5,787 bases of DNA from an uncultured Atopostipes sp. GTDB taxonomy: Bacteria; Bacillota; Bacilli; Lactobacillales; Carnobacteriaceae_A. The translations under genes were made by a program, and so were the position numbers. The DNA is taken from assembly GCA_947296835.1 (NCBI GenBank), contig CAMYQS010000095.1:1-5787 (forward strand). The letters are read 5' to 3'. The first letter of the stretch is position 1. Every line of letters starts with the position of its first letter. Under the pieces are notes generated by a model. It was not told the origin of the DNA. It saw only the letters and a program-made list of their open reading frames with translations, and ran no database searches. Shown one piece after another: positions 5,707-5,787 of this stretch.

Positions 5707-5787
5707 CAGTCTCTTATACACAACTCCGAGCCAACGAGACAAGACGCAAGCTCGTTTGCCCTCTGCTGCGTGAAAAAAAAAAGGGGG
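5707..5787. other. Illumina Nextera adapter read-through (artefact)
   Basis: The segment aligns without gaps to the Nextera read-2 side adapter. 5707-5740 matches the 34-base mosaic end plus adapter at 31 positions (mismatches at 5708, 5723, 5733), with CTCTTATACACA and ACGAGAC intact. 5741-5748 (AAGACGCA) is in the index position and differs by one base from Nextera index N711 as I recall it (AAGAGGCA). 5749-5772 matches the 24-base P7 end at 19 positions. Ten A and five G follow, the pattern seen when a two-colour instrument reads past the end of a fragment. The biological sequence therefore stops at about 5706. Confidence 0.95.

Noticed and set aside
5707..5742. TTG at 5742 as the start of the uncharacterised protein
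   Set aside because: The codon and the following 11 codons lie in Nextera adapter sequence.

Overview
The window is AT-rich with dense Shine-Dalgarno sites, TTGACA/TATAAT-type promoters and U-tract terminators, which points to a low-GC Gram-positive bacterium. The protein sequences suggest Lactobacillales (Carnobacteriaceae/Enterococcaceae-like), but this is inferred from style and not from a marker gene.

Layout. Bases 1-220 hold no gene I can identify. A bidirectional hairpin terminator at 222-271 closes a tight minus-strand operon. In transcription order this is a LacI-family repressor (2882-1887), an AlsE-like ribulose/allulose-phosphate 3-epimerase (1883-1215) and a ribokinase-type PfkB sugar kinase (1211-303), with 3-base gaps between genes. 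A control region (about 2883-3064) carries two back-to-back sigma-A promoters flanked by two near-identical LacI-type operators 115 bp apart. Diverging from it is one plus-strand gene for a GatC-like PTS membrane component (3065-4486), followed by its own terminator. On the right, a minus-strand pair encodes an uncharacterised protein, cut off at its 5' end, and a DEDDh 3'-5' exonuclease with no conventional start codon. The pair ends at a terminator at 4662-4694.

How the genes may work together. The repressor probably binds both operators and controls both directions. The transporter brings a sugar in, the kinase phosphorylates it and the epimerase inverts C3. For D-allulose these two enzymes would be enough to reach fructose 6-phosphate. 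For ribose an isomerase encoded elsewhere would be needed. The transporter has no EIIA or EIIB partner here, and the operon carries its own kinase. Either the missing PTS parts are elsewhere, or this EIIC works as a permease for unphosphorylated sugar.

Caution: the last ~81 bases (5707-5787) are not biological. They match Illumina Nextera adapter read-through (mosaic end, read-2 adapter, an 8-base index, P7 end, then poly-A and poly-G) with scattered errors. Any gene start placed there is an artefact. I see no wholly new system; the most interesting biology is the orphan-EIIC/kinase/epimerase locus with its paired operators.
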